Part shown: positions 46,362 through 55,623 of the stretch, piece after piece
Layout: the number at the start of each line of letters is the position of its first letter
How positions within the stretch are numbered: position 1 is the first letter of the stretch
NCBI GenBank assembly: GCA_022779485.1
Contig: JALFTC010000047.1
Span: 1 to 64,000, forward strand
Direction of reading: 5' to 3'
DNA: 64,000 nucleotides
From: Ruminococcus sp.
Lineage (GTDB): Bacteria; Bacillota; Clostridia; Oscillospirales; Acutalibacteraceae
Program-made: the position numbers and the translations under genes
The notes under the pieces: model-generated
What the model saw: only the letters and a program-made list of their open reading frames with translations
Database searches by the model: none
Told to the model about the DNA's origin: nothing

Positions 46362-46562
46362 TTATTTCATACCAAAACGCTTCTTAAATCTATCAACGCG
46401 TCCGCCGGTATCAACGAGCTTCTGCTTACCTGTAAAGAAAGGGTGGCACTTGGAACAAATTTCAACACGGATATTTTCCTTTGTTGAACCTGTTTCGATT
46501 ACATTACCACAAGCACAAGTAATTGTTGTCTGCTTATAATCTGGATGTATATTTTCCTTCAT
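46362..46562 (-). CDS. rpmE: 50S ribosomal protein L31, zinc-binding type
   Basis: The 66-residue protein is the C+ form of L31, with zinc cysteines in CAC (16, 18) and CSKC (36, 39), and the end [14 protein letters not shown]. It is part of the 50S central protuberance bridge; the zinc form is replaced by the zinc-free paralogue under zinc limitation in other Firmicutes. AGAGGTG precedes the ATG. Confidence 0.95.
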   Translation of the reverse strand: MKENIHPDYKQTTITCACGNVIETGSTKENIRVEICSKCHPFFTGKQKLVDTGGRVDRFKKRFGMK

Positions 46563-46715
46563 TTCTTTTCACCTCTTTCGCTGAAACCGTAAATAACATA
46601 GACGATTATACAATATAATTTTGCAAAATGCAAGTATTTTTGAAAAATTTTTAATAAAAGTTCGGGCTTATTGCAATCCTATTAGCTTAACAGTAGTTAT
46701 TTTTCCTTAAAATAG

Positions 46716-47537
46716 TCAGCTTTCAAGATAATCAATAAGCTCATCAAAGCTAAGTCCCAGCTTTCGTGCCAAAAGGGCATTGTCGCTTCCGATATACCGC
46801 CAAAGGGTGTAGTCGTTGTCCATTGCTGTCCTTTGCTCGTTAGCTTTTGTATACCTTTGCATAAAGCCGTATTCTGCACCGTACTTATCAAGCCAACGGT
46901 ATTCCTCTGTTTCGTTAAATTTTTCCTTGTCGTCACAATCAAACTCAACGAGAAGTCCAAGCTGTCTTTCGCTGTTACCGCTGTCACAGATTTTTCTGTT
47001 AGCTATGGACTCTGCCTTAACCTGGGTGTATTTTCCTGTTGAAAGCAGGTCGTTTACATAGTCTGTGTACATAGTGTGCTGACCATCGTAGGACACATAT
47101 CCCACCTTTAAAGAAAGGCTTATTCCGTCCTTAACGGATGCATTCACAAGATTTTCAAGAGAATTGGACATCATTTCGCTTACGGGGATACCCTTATATT
47201 CCACTGTGTCGGGAACATATGAACGGTCAATAGGGTCTGCTATGCTGACAATTCGGTAAAGAGTCTTTTGCTGTTCGGGGGAAATATAGTTCTCGTTGGC
47301 AGTTACAGGATTTTCCTTTTGGTTATTTTGGTTTTGGTATGTCACATACCCTAAAAGAAATCCTCCTGCAAGGACTACTACCATCAATATTGGCAAAATC
47401 ACAAACAGTACGCTTGTAGTCCTACCCTTTGAGCGTGGAGTGTTATCTCCGTAAACATACTGACGGTCGTTGCTTGTATAAAGTCCGGCAGGTTTTGCTT
47501 TCTGATACCTGTGCTTTGCTTTAGATTTGTCCTGCAA
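46716..47537 (-). CDS. VanY-like (M15B) membrane protein lacking zinc ligands
   Basis: The 273-residue protein has a Lys-rich cytoplasmic start, one membrane helix (about 42-67) and an outer domain of D,D-carboxypeptidase VanY type: VGYVSYDGQHTMYTDYV, then SERQLGLLVEF and EEYRWLDKYGAEYGFMQRY, DYTLWRYIG. In active VanY the motifs are SEHxxGxAVD and EPWHxRYVG. Here His is Arg191, Asp is Glu198 and the last His is Leu245. So the fold is kept but catalysis looks lost; a peptidoglycan-binding or regulatory role is inference. TTG start with GAGGTGA upstream. Confidence 0.7.
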   Translation of the reverse strand: MQDKSKAKHRYQKAKPAGLYTSNDRQYVYGDNTPRSKGRTTSVLFVILPILMVVVLAGGFLLGYVTYQNQNNQKENPVTANENYISPEQQKTLYRIVSIADPIDRSYVPDTVEYKGIPVSEMMSNSLENLVNASVKDGISLSLKVGYVSYDGQHTMYTDYVNDLLSTGKYTQVKAESIANRKICDSGNSERQLGLLVEFDCDDKEKFNETEEYRWLDKYGAEYGFMQRYTKANEQRTAMDNDYTLWRYIGSDNALLARKLGLSFDELIDYLES

Positions 47538-47599
47538 AAAAATTCACCTCATAAACAAAATTTATAAATTAAATTGTTTAAGCAAATTGTACTGAATTA

Positions 47600-49540
47600 T
47601 TACTTTATTTCCTTGGAATTAATCTCCTCAACAGCCTTTTCAATGAATCTTTCAATGGTCATTGAGCCTAAGTCGCCCTCCTTGCGGTGACGAACAGAAA
47701 CGCAGTTATTTTCAATATCCTTGTCCCCTACAAGAATCATATAAGGCACCTTTTCAAGCTGTGCAGAACGGATTTTGTATCCGATTTTTTCGGAGCGGTC
47801 ATCCACCTCTACTCTCATTCCCTTTGCCTCAAGAGCCTGTTTAACAGCATAGATATAGTCAAGATGTCTGTCGGCAATAGGAAGCAGTTTAACCTGTACA
47901 GGGGCAAGCCAAAGTGGGAATGCACCTGCATACTTCTCAATGAGAAGTGCCAAGGTTCTTTCATAACAGCCAACAGAGGTTCTGTGGATGATGTAGGGAC
48001 GCTTTTTCTGTCCATCCTTGTCCACATATTCCATACCAAATTTTTCGGCAAGGAACTGGTCAATCTGGATTGTAATAAGGGTATCCTCTTTGCCGTAAAC
48101 ATTCTTAATCTGAATATCAAGCTTTGGACCGTAGAAGGCAGCCTCACCCTTTCCTACAACATATGGAATGTTAAGGTCGTCAAGAATTTTCTTCATTACA
48201 CCCTGTGCCTCATCCCAGTCCTCAGGAGTTCCGATGTACTTCTCTGTGTCCTCAGGATCCCATTGTGAGAATCTGTATGAAACATCCTCATACAGACCAA
48301 GGGTTTTAAGTGTGTATTTTACAAGGTCAACACATCTTGAAAATTCGTCAGCAAGCTGTTCGGGAGTACACATAAGGTGACCCTCGGAAATTGTAAACTG
48401 ACGAACACGGATAAGTCCGTGCATTTCACCGGACGCCTCGTTTCTGAAAAGTGTTGAGGTTTCGGAAAGTCGCATTGGCAAGTCACGGTAGGAACGCTGT
48501 CTGTTGAGATATGCCTGATACTGGAATGGGCAGGTCATTGGTCGAAGTGCAAATACCTCGTCATCCTTTTCCTCATCGCCAAGCACAAACATACCGTCCT
48601 TGTAGTGGTCCCAGTGTCCTGAAATTTTGTAAAGGTCGGACTTTGCCATAAGGGGGGTTTTGGTCATCATCCAGCCCCTCTTCTGTTCCTCGTCCTCAAT
48701 CCATCTCTGCAAAAGCTGAACAATTCTTGCACCCTTTGGCAAAAGGATAGGAAGTCCCTGTCCGATGCTTTCAACTGTGGTGAAAAGCTCCAGCTCTCTG
48801 CCAAGCTTATTGTGATCCCTTTTCTTAGCCTCTTCCATCATCACAAGGTATTCTTCAAGCATAGCAGCCTTTGGGAAAGCAGTTCCGTAAACACGGCAAA
48901 GCTGTGTGTTGTTGGGGTCACCTCTCCAGTATGCACCAGTGCAGTTTGTTAGTGCAACAGCCTTAACTGCAGAAACATCCATAAGGTGAGGACCGGCACA
49001 CAAATCCACAAATTCATCCTGCTTATAGAATGAGATTGGCTCGTTTTTGTCTGCGTGTTCCTTGCAAAGCTCAACCTTGTAAGGCTCGTTCATCTCCTCT
49101 AATTTTGCAATAGCATCTTCAGGGGAAAGCTCAAATTTTTCAAGGGCAACCTTACTCTTCACAATCTTTTTCATTTCGGCTGTGATTTTGTCTAAATCCT
49201 CCCTTGAGAATGGCTTTTCAACCTCAAAGTCATAGTAAAAGCCGTTGTCAATAGCAGGGCCGATTGCACACTTTGCATTTGGATAAAGTCTTTTTACAGC
49301 CTGTGCAAGAATATGGGAGGCTGTGTGCCAAAATGCCTTTTTGCCCTCAATATCGTCAAATGTTAAGAATTCAAGGGTGCAGTCCTCATTAATTGTAGTT
49401 CGCAAATCTGCTACTTCATCGTTTATTTTACAAGCACAAACCTGTTTAAAGAAACCCCCGCCAAAGCCTTTGGCGATTTCGTAAGGTGTAGTGCCGTTTT
49501 CAAATTCCTTTGTGTCATTTCTTAGTTTTACACTAACCAT
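47600..49540 (-). CDS. thrS: Threonyl-tRNA synthetase
   Basis: The 646-residue class II synthetase has an N-terminal TGS domain, the editing domain with HTASHILAQAV and an HxxxC-like segment, the catalytic core with MTKTPLMAKSDLYK, RPMTCPFQYQAY and YGPKLDIQI, and a C-terminal anticodon-binding domain. It charges tRNA-Thr. I choose the second ATG (49540), six bases after GGAGA, as the first ATG would be too close. Controlled by the T-box just upstream. Confidence 0.95.
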   Translation of the reverse strand: MVSVKLRNDTKEFENGTTPYEIAKGFGGGFFKQVCACKINDEVADLRTTINEDCTLEFLTFDDIEGKKAFWHTASHILAQAVKRLYPNAKCAIGPAIDNGFYYDFEVEKPFSREDLDKITAEMKKIVKSKVALEKFELSPEDAIAKLEEMNEPYKVELCKEHADKNEPISFYKQDEFVDLCAGPHLMDVSAVKAVALTNCTGAYWRGDPNNTQLCRVYGTAFPKAAMLEEYLVMMEEAKKRDHNKLGRELELFTTVESIGQGLPILLPKGARIVQLLQRWIEDEEQKRGWMMTKTPLMAKSDLYKISGHWDHYKDGMFVLGDEEKDDEVFALRPMTCPFQYQAYLNRQRSYRDLPMRLSETSTLFRNEASGEMHGLIRVRQFTISEGHLMCTPEQLADEFSRCVDLVKYTLKTLGLYEDVSYRFSQWDPEDTEKYIGTPEDWDEAQGVMKKILDDLNIPYVVGKGEAAFYGPKLDIQIKNVYGKEDTLITIQIDQFLAEKFGMEYVDKDGQKKRPYIIHRTSVGCYERTLALLIEKYAGAFPLWLAPVQVKLLPIADRHLDYIYAVKQALEAKGMRVEVDDRSEKIGYKIRSAQLEKVPYMILVGDKDIENNCVSVRHRKEGDLGSMTIERFIEKAVEEINSKEIK

Positions 49541-49559
49541 AATCATTCTCCTTTTTTAT

Positions 49560-49824
49560 AAAAATAAAAGCCCCAATATTCACATAGGAATATTGGGACG
49601 ATAATAACTAACCGTGGTTCCACCCAACTTCGGCACAATGCATACAAATTACAAAAATTGAGTTTATCATTATGCCCTCAAAACCTTTAACGGAGTTGCC
49701 CGCTGTGCCATTTCCTGCACAGACTCCAAGGTAGTAACCAAATGCTCCTAAATACCCTGCTTTTCAGCTAATGGCAAGGCTCTCTGAATTCGGTAGCAAG
49801 GGGTCGTGTCCTCTTCAACGCTTT
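49560..49824 (-). promoter_or_regulatory. T-box riboswitch upstream of thrS
   Basis: The leader on the minus strand has the T-box core GGGTGGAACCACGG (about 49625-49612) and a terminator with CCCAATATTC/GAATATTGGG stem and T-run (about 49600-49562). A long upstream stem I region carries an ACTACC stretch fitting a threonine specifier. Uncharged tRNA-Thr would stabilise the antiterminator and permit thrS transcription. Confidence 0.92.
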
Positions 49825-49830
49825 ATGGTT

Positions 49831-49859
49831 ATTTTAGCACCATAAAAAAACAATGTCAA
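49831..49859 (-). promoter_or_regulatory. Promoter of the T-box-thrS transcript
   Basis: On the minus strand TTGACA (49859-49854), 17 bases, TAAAAT (49836-49831). MITE copy B begins only about 40 bases upstream. Confidence 0.75.
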
Positions 49860-49899
49860 TCAGTAAAAATAATTTTTTCGGATTAATTTACCGGATAAT

Positions 49900-50064
49900 T
49901 AGGGAAACACTGATTAAATCATTTGCACAGATTGTGCAGTCAGATTTTTTGTCGGTTAGTTCAAAAAAACGCAGTAATGCTGACGCATTCCGAGGATTTT
50001 TTGGGCTAACCGGCGGAAAATATGCAAACAAGATGTGTAAAGTGATTTATTCAGTGTTTCCCTA
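49900..50064. mobile_element. 165-bp MITE, copy B
   Basis: Inverted relative to copy A (3944-4108) and about 92% identical to it. The ends are TAGGGAAACACTGATTAAAT and the inverted partner of TAGGGAAACACTGAATAAAT, so TA is at both borders. The centre is AATGC-TGAC-GCATT (49976-49989), where copy A has AATAC/GTATT: a paired base change. It lies between thrS's promoter and the stop of the gene at 50062, whose TAG it helps to form. Confidence 0.85.
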
Positions 50065-51219
50065 GTCTTCAAGGTCAAGGTCATTTTCACCGGAGGTGAT
50101 TTCCAAAATAAGACGGTCAATATGACTGACTTCACCATAAGAGGGTTCTTCTGCCCTATCTTCACTAATTGTCGCTCCATCAATTAATGTTAAGTCCTCG
50201 TTTGAGTCAACTCCTGCAACATATGAGTATGCCGAAGCATAAGTACCCGGAGTTTCATATTCATCAAAGCCGGTTCCGTGAACAATGAAGAAGTTGCCCT
50301 CTTTTCTCTCCTCGTCAATTATTTTTCCATATTTTTTAAGGCTTTCCTGACGCTTTTTCTCAATAAGTTCTTCCATATCATCATCGTTGTCGATTATTTT
50401 AACCTCGTCCAAACTTGGTGTACGCCTTGTAATCTCAAGCATAAAGAAAAATGCATATGATGCAAAAAGTGTGAGCTCTACTGCCCTTATTATTTCTGTG
50501 TAATATCCATCGGAATAACCATTAAACACAAGGTTCATTGCGATAGAAATATCGTATGTCACAAGAGTTGCTACCAAAGGCAGACCGAAGAGCATAACAC
50601 CTTTCACCGGATTTTTGTAATTTACAACAGAAATAATGGAAATTGCCGAAAACAGAAACAGGGTGAGGAACAGATAAATAAACAGATCAAGAACATCTGT
50701 CATAGCAACTGATGTGGAGCTGTTATGAATTAGTGATGTAAGGAGCTTAACCACACACCAAGCAGGAATTGTAACCATATACAAGGAAACAGCTACAGGT
50801 GGCTTTCTTGCGCTTATATGTGACCAGCTTAATAAAAACAGAGCTACAGAAGCAAGGCAGGAAAAAACTATATTGACTACTATTGACAAAGGAAATGTTT
50901 TGTAAATTAGTATTGTGGGCAAATAGCAACCTACATCAACTACTAAAGCAGATGCTGAAAACAGGCACATTGCACCGGCAACAACATTCTTCCTGTAATT
51001 ATAGACAGGTGGAGTTGACTTGTCGATTTTTGACATAATGAGCAGTATAAGAAACATCAAAAATACAATTAATATTGTAATATAGGACAAAACTACATTG
51101 TCAATGCCCAAAAAGTATCTACCCGTAAACTCCACATAATACTGGTACACCTTTGCACCGGTCATAAGAATTATTGCAGGGATAAGTGTAAACCACATTT
51201 TTTTAAGTTTCATAAACAA
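50062..51219 (-). CDS. Multi-pass membrane protein, unknown function
   Basis: The 385-residue protein has about eight hydrophobic segments in its first 270 residues, then a charged cytoplasmic tail of some 115 residues ending LILEITSGENDLDLED. I do not recognise the family. The stop TAG lies at the border of MITE copy B, so the normal 3' flank and any terminator have been displaced. No strong ribosome site is visible before the ATG. Next gene upstream on the same strand is dacF-like, 52 bases away. Confidence 0.6.
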   Translation of the reverse strand: MFMKLKKMWFTLIPAIILMTGAKVYQYYVEFTGRYFLGIDNVVLSYITILIVFLMFLILLIMSKIDKSTPPVYNYRKNVVAGAMCLFSASALVVDVGCYLPTILIYKTFPLSIVVNIVFSCLASVALFLLSWSHISARKPPVAVSLYMVTIPAWCVVKLLTSLIHNSSTSVAMTDVLDLFIYLFLTLFLFSAISIISVVNYKNPVKGVMLFGLPLVATLVTYDISIAMNLVFNGYSDGYYTEIIRAVELTLFASYAFFFMLEITRRTPSLDEVKIIDNDDDMEELIEKKRQESLKKYGKIIDEERKEGNFFIVHGTGFDEYETPGTYASAYSYVAGVDSNEDLTLIDGATISEDRAEEPSYGEVSHIDRLILEITSGENDLDLED

Positions 51220-51270
51220 AATCCTTTACAATCTTTTAGATAAGGAACATATATGTAATTAGCCATTAAA

Positions 51271-52641
51271 CTACATTTTACGGTAATGCTTTACAGTTCT
51301 TCTCTTTGGGTTATCCTTATTGTGCTTTACTATAACAAAGAGATATATTGCAAACAATATAACAACAATTATTGCAGCAGCAATAAAGTAAGCGGAGGTA
51401 AACACATTCTTGAGCAAATCTATTATGTAAAGCAGAGTACTTCTTTCAACAGTTTCGTCAGCAACAAGGTTAAAGGTCGCAACCTTTTCGTCCTTGTAAT
51501 AAACTGACGCCTTGCCCACATAGTCACCCTCTTTTACAGGGGCGTCAATGTAGTCGGGGACATCGGTTTTTATTGATATATCCTTGTCCTTAACATTGTT
51601 TGGCAAAAGGACATTGAAGTCCTCCTCGGGGGAAAGCTGAATTGAATTTTTATCCCAAGAAAGGTTAATCTTCTCTTCGCAAACCGGGGTTTCTCTTGTT
51701 ACGATTTCTTTAAGTGTAATATTTCGGAATGCCCAGCGGAAAAGTTCTGCTGCATCCTCCATATTGTAGTACTCGTTAATTCCCTCAGCCTCGTTATAGG
51801 GTGCGTGCATAAGCACTGCAAGGTAGCTGTATCCGTCTGCAACCGCCTGCGTAACAAGGCATCTTCCCGCCTCGTCTGTTGTACCTGTCTTGATTCCTCT
51901 TGCATACATATAATAGTATTCGCTAAAGGAGTCAAGAAGATGGTTTGTTGTGGCATAATAGTTGTCGCCGATTTCGTAGCTTGTTGTATTTGTTATGTTG
52001 GAAAAGTCAGGTAACATAAGTGCATAGCTTGCGATTTTGTACATATCACGGGCTGTTGTGTAGTGGTCGGGGTCGTGAAGTCCGTGAGGATTTACAAAGT
52101 GTGTGTTTTCGCAACCAAGCTCCTTGGCTTTGTCGTTCATCATCTTTACAAAGCCTTTTACTCCGTCCTTTCCGCCAACATAGTCGGCAAGTACAAGGGC
52201 GGCGTCATTACCCGAAGAAATCATAAGGCACTGCAAAAGCTGTTCCACTGTAAGGCTTTTGCCTACATTGTCACTTACAGCAGAAATAGAACTTCCTGTT
52301 CCCTCAAGTGGCTTTAAGCTTTCACTTGTGATTTTGATTTTTTTGCTAAAATCCTTGATATTCTCTGCAACCACAACATAAGTCATAATTTTTGTAAGGG
52401 ATGCGGGATAACGCTTTGTGTCAGCCTCTTTACTATACACTGTAACACCTGTATCAAGATTAACAAGCAAAACTGTGTCAGATTTTGTTTTTACATTACA
52501 GCCAAAGTCCATCTCCGAAAAAACCTGGGACTGGTTGTTTATATTTGATGATTTTGTAGCCGAAACAGGAAAACAAAGACAGCTGAAAGCCACAAAAACA
52601 GTCAATATTATAGAAATTATTGAAAAAGTTCTTTTTTTCAT
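51271..52641 (-). CDS. D-alanyl-D-alanine carboxypeptidase (DacF/PBP5-6 type)
   Basis: The 456-residue secreted enzyme has a signal peptide to about 28, the serine motif Ser81-Leu-Thr-Lys84, SGN near 140 and KTG near 245, then a beta-rich C-terminal domain and a membrane helix (about 415-440) with a basic tail. It trims terminal D-Ala from peptidoglycan stems at the outer face of the membrane. DacF paralogues often act in sporulation, but the sequence does not prove that here. Confidence 0.88.
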   Translation of the reverse strand: MKKRTFSIISIILTVFVAFSCLCFPVSATKSSNINNQSQVFSEMDFGCNVKTKSDTVLLVNLDTGVTVYSKEADTKRYPASLTKIMTYVVVAENIKDFSKKIKITSESLKPLEGTGSSISAVSDNVGKSLTVEQLLQCLMISSGNDAALVLADYVGGKDGVKGFVKMMNDKAKELGCENTHFVNPHGLHDPDHYTTARDMYKIASYALMLPDFSNITNTTSYEIGDNYYATTNHLLDSFSEYYYMYARGIKTGTTDEAGRCLVTQAVADGYSYLAVLMHAPYNEAEGINEYYNMEDAAELFRWAFRNITLKEIVTRETPVCEEKINLSWDKNSIQLSPEEDFNVLLPNNVKDKDISIKTDVPDYIDAPVKEGDYVGKASVYYKDEKVATFNLVADETVERSTLLYIIDLLKNVFTSAYFIAAAIIVVILFAIYLFVIVKHNKDNPKRRTVKHYRKM

Positions 52642-52744
52642 AGAAAAATTACCTCTTATGTGTTAATATTAAATAAATACAATATATACTATACTACAAA
52701 CAAAATTTACTTTCAATTAAAATTTATAAATTGGGTGATACTTT

Positions 52745-53431
52745 TTGATTTACATAACCGGTGATAAGCACGGAGATATATCCTACTTTAAAAGAAAACA
52801 GATGAAAAAAATTAAAAAAGGCGACTATGTAATCATTACAGGTGACTTTGGATTTTTTTGGGACGGTTCAAGGACAGAAAAAGAAAACCTTGATTTTTTA
52901 GCCTCACTTCCCTACAACATACTTTTCATTGACGGAACTCACGAAAACTTTGACGAGCTTGAAAAATATCCCATTGTACCATACTTTGGTGCAAAGGCAA
53001 GAAAAATAGCGGACAACATTTATCATCTTCTGCGAGGTCAGGTTTATATTATTGAAAAGAAGGGTATCTTCACCTTTGGTGGTGGCGTCAGCCGAGATTT
53101 GCAAAAAATGCTTGACATAAATATGTGGTTTGAAAGGGAGCTTCCCTCAAAGGAAGAATTTGAGGAGGGTGTAAGACAGCTTAAAGCCTACGGAAGTAAA
53201 ATTGACTACATAATTACCCACGAGCCACCGGCACAGATAAAGGGTACTATTGACCCTGAACTAACACAAAACCCTGTTAACACCTACCTTGACCAAATTT
53301 CAAGGCAGATTACCTTTGACAAATGGTTCTTTGGCTCTATGCACCTTGATGAGGAGATTAAAAAGGGATTTTTCGGTGTGTTTAACGAGCTTTTGCCTGT
53401 CAATAAGAAAGAAAAGGCAAGGGTGTTCTAG
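52745..53431 (+). CDS. Metallophosphoesterase, unknown substrate
   Basis: The 228-residue cytoplasmic phosphoesterase has motifs GDKHGD near 7, GDFGFFW (33), DGTHENFD (63; replacing the usual GNHD), and THEPP near 158. These are metal-binding calcineurin-like positions with altered residues, so the activity may differ. TTG start after GGGTGA. It is a single gene oriented away from dacF and converging with recG; the following MITE end lies at 53459. Confidence 0.75.
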   Translation: MIYITGDKHGDISYFKRKQMKKIKKGDYVIITGDFGFFWDGSRTEKENLDFLASLPYNILFIDGTHENFDELEKYPIVPYFGAKARKIADNIYHLLRGQVYIIEKKGIFTFGGGVSRDLQKMLDINMWFERELPSKEEFEEGVRQLKAYGSKIDYIITHEPPAQIKGTIDPELTQNPVNTYLDQISRQITFDKWFFGSMHLDEEIKKGFFGVFNELLPVNKKEKARVF

Positions 53432-53458
53432 GGTATAGGGCTTTCCAATTTAATATCT

Positions 53459-53479
53459 AAGGAAACACCGACCAAATCA
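53459..53479. repeat. MITE end at the recG stop codon
   Basis: TAAGGAAACACCGACCAAAT and on matches TAAGGAAACACTGAATAAAT with three differences. Its inner boundary, TGATTT on the minus strand, provides the TGA stop of recG. Confidence 0.55.
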
Positions 53480-55534
53480 ATTTAGGCTGTCACCGTTTAC
53501 ACGGGAGAAAAGTTGTTTTATCTCACCTCTTATTCCCTTGTATTCCTCTCCATCAAGGAGCGGGGATTCACTTAGGATTTCCTCGGCACAGCACTGGGTT
53601 TCGGCAACATCTTCCATTTTGCTTAAATCTGCAATTTTCATTTCAGGAAGTCCGTGTTGCTTTTCTCCGAAGAAGTCGCCGGGACCTCTTAACTTTAAAT
53701 CCTCGTCTGCAATTTCAAAGCCGTTTGAAGTGCGTTTCATTGTTTCAAGTCGTTTTTTTGTGTCGGGATAGTCACTGTCGGACACAAGGATACAGTAGCT
53801 TTTTTCACTTCCTCTGCCCACTCGTCCTCTAAGCTGGTGGAGCTGGGAAAGTCCGAATCTCTCTGCATTTTCTATCATTATAATATTTGCGTTTGGAACA
53901 TCCACTCCCACCTCGATTACGGTGGTGGAAACAAGAACCATAAGTTCTCTGTCCTTGAAAGCAGTCATAACCTTTTCTTTGTCGGCAGACTTCATTTTTC
54001 CGTGGAGAACACCAATGGGAACATCTCTGAAAATGTCATTCATCATCAACATTTGTGCGTAATCTTCGGCGGAAATTACACCCTCTGGGGTGTTTTCACC
54101 CTCCTCAACAAGGGGACAAACTATGTAGCACTGTCTTCCCTCGTCAACATTTTTGCGGATAAAGCCCAGTGCCCTGTTTCGCTTACTACTGTCGATTAAC
54201 AGGGTGTCAATCTCCTGTCTGCCCGGTGGCAATTCGTCAATTATGGAAATATCTAAGTCACCGTAAATGATTAGCCCCAATGTTCTTGGTATGGGTGTTG
54301 CACTCATAACGAGAATGTGTGGGTGGTGACCTTTTAGGAGCAACTCCGACCTTTGAGAAACGCCAAAGCGGTGCTGTTCGTCAGTTACCGCCAAGGCAAG
54401 ATTTTTAAAGCAGGTGTCCTTTGTAAGGAGTGCATGAGTGCCGATAATTAGCTGGATTTCTCCCCTTGCAAGCTGTTCACGGACTGTCTTTTTATTTTTA
54501 GGGGTCATAGAGCCTGTGAGTAGTCCCACATTTATCCCTGTTCCCTCTAAAATTTTGGAGATACTCTCATAGTGCTGTTGTGCAAGAATTTCTGTGGGTG
54601 CCATAAATGCACATTGGTAGCCGTTTTTGATTACTGTGTGGCAAACTGCACAGGCTACCGCAGTTTTACCCGAGCCAACATCACCTTGAACAAGGCGGTT
54701 CATTGGGGAATTTTTGTTTAGCATATCATTTATGCAGTCATCTATTGCTCGTTTTTGTGCATTTGTAAGGTTATACGGCAAACAGGATAAAAAGTCGTTC
54801 ATATAATTCTTTTCAAGAATTATTCCGTTTTCTTCTTTTTTATTCTTTTTGAGAAATTTAATCCCTAAATTTAGTATCAATAGCTCCTCAAAAACAAGTC
54901 GTCTGCGAGCCATAAATAGCTCGTCATGGTCGGCGGGGAAATGTATTTTCCTTATTGCAAAATCAAGACTTTGCAAGTTGTATTTATCCCTCACCCAAAG
55001 GGGTAGAGGGTCGTTTATTTTTGAGGGTAAAAGTTCAATACTCTGCCTTACTGCATCAGCAACAAACCTGTTAGCAAGTCCTGCTGTCAGGTGGTAGATT
55101 GGGTGAATTGACGCACCTTTTTCAGTTTCCTGAAAGGTGGGTGCAATCATTTGCAGTCCGTTCAGGGTGTTTGTTATTTTTCCATAAAAGAAATATTCCT
55201 TGTCGGTCTTAATCATTTGACTTATGTATCTATTATTAAAGTACAGAAGAGTAACAGCACCGGTACTGTCGTAAGCCATAGTTTTGCAAATCAGCTTTTT
55301 GCTGCCCTTTGCGAAATTTACGGAAAATGGACTGCCGATAAAAGCCTTGATACACACATTTTCTCCAAATGGCGCCTCTGAAATTGGGGTTGGGGTACTC
55401 CAATCCTCGTAATTTCTGGGGTAATATCGCAAAAGCTGACCCACAGAATAAATGCCAAGGTTATGAAACTGCTCTGCCCTTTTTGCACCTATTCCCTTTA
55501 AGTCTTCAATTTTTTTACTAAAAAGACTTGCCAT
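53477..55534 (-). CDS. recG: ATP-dependent DNA helicase RecG
   Basis: The 685-residue helicase has an N-terminal wedge/OB domain, Walker A QGDVGSGKTA, DEQH box VTDEQHRFG, SATPIPRT, and the C-terminal helicase motifs VLVSTTVIEVGVDVPNA and QLHQLRGRVGR. It reverses stalled forks and processes branched DNA. The C-terminus ends GDSLN at a stop donated by a MITE end. Compared with usual RecG (about 680-690) it is of normal length, so little is lost. GAGGTAAGC precedes the ATG. Confidence 0.94.
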   Translation of the reverse strand: MASLFSKKIEDLKGIGAKRAEQFHNLGIYSVGQLLRYYPRNYEDWSTPTPISEAPFGENVCIKAFIGSPFSVNFAKGSKKLICKTMAYDSTGAVTLLYFNNRYISQMIKTDKEYFFYGKITNTLNGLQMIAPTFQETEKGASIHPIYHLTAGLANRFVADAVRQSIELLPSKINDPLPLWVRDKYNLQSLDFAIRKIHFPADHDELFMARRRLVFEELLILNLGIKFLKKNKKEENGIILEKNYMNDFLSCLPYNLTNAQKRAIDDCINDMLNKNSPMNRLVQGDVGSGKTAVACAVCHTVIKNGYQCAFMAPTEILAQQHYESISKILEGTGINVGLLTGSMTPKNKKTVREQLARGEIQLIIGTHALLTKDTCFKNLALAVTDEQHRFGVSQRSELLLKGHHPHILVMSATPIPRTLGLIIYGDLDISIIDELPPGRQEIDTLLIDSSKRNRALGFIRKNVDEGRQCYIVCPLVEEGENTPEGVISAEDYAQMLMMNDIFRDVPIGVLHGKMKSADKEKVMTAFKDRELMVLVSTTVIEVGVDVPNANIIMIENAERFGLSQLHQLRGRVGRGSEKSYCILVSDSDYPDTKKRLETMKRTSNGFEIADEDLKLRGPGDFFGEKQHGLPEMKIADLSKMEDVAETQCCAEEILSESPLLDGEEYKGIRGEIKQLFSRVNGDSLN

Positions 55535-55571
55535 AGCTTACCTCAAACAAATACGAATATTTTGTAATTAT

Positions 55572-55596
55572 AAAAAGGCAGGAAAACCCTGCCTTT
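55572..55596 (-). terminator. Terminator of fakA
   Basis: AAAAGGCAGG and CCTGCCTTTT arms, T-run on the minus strand. Confidence 0.8.
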
Positions 55597-55623
55597 TCAT
55601 TATATTGGAAAATTTATTAATAA

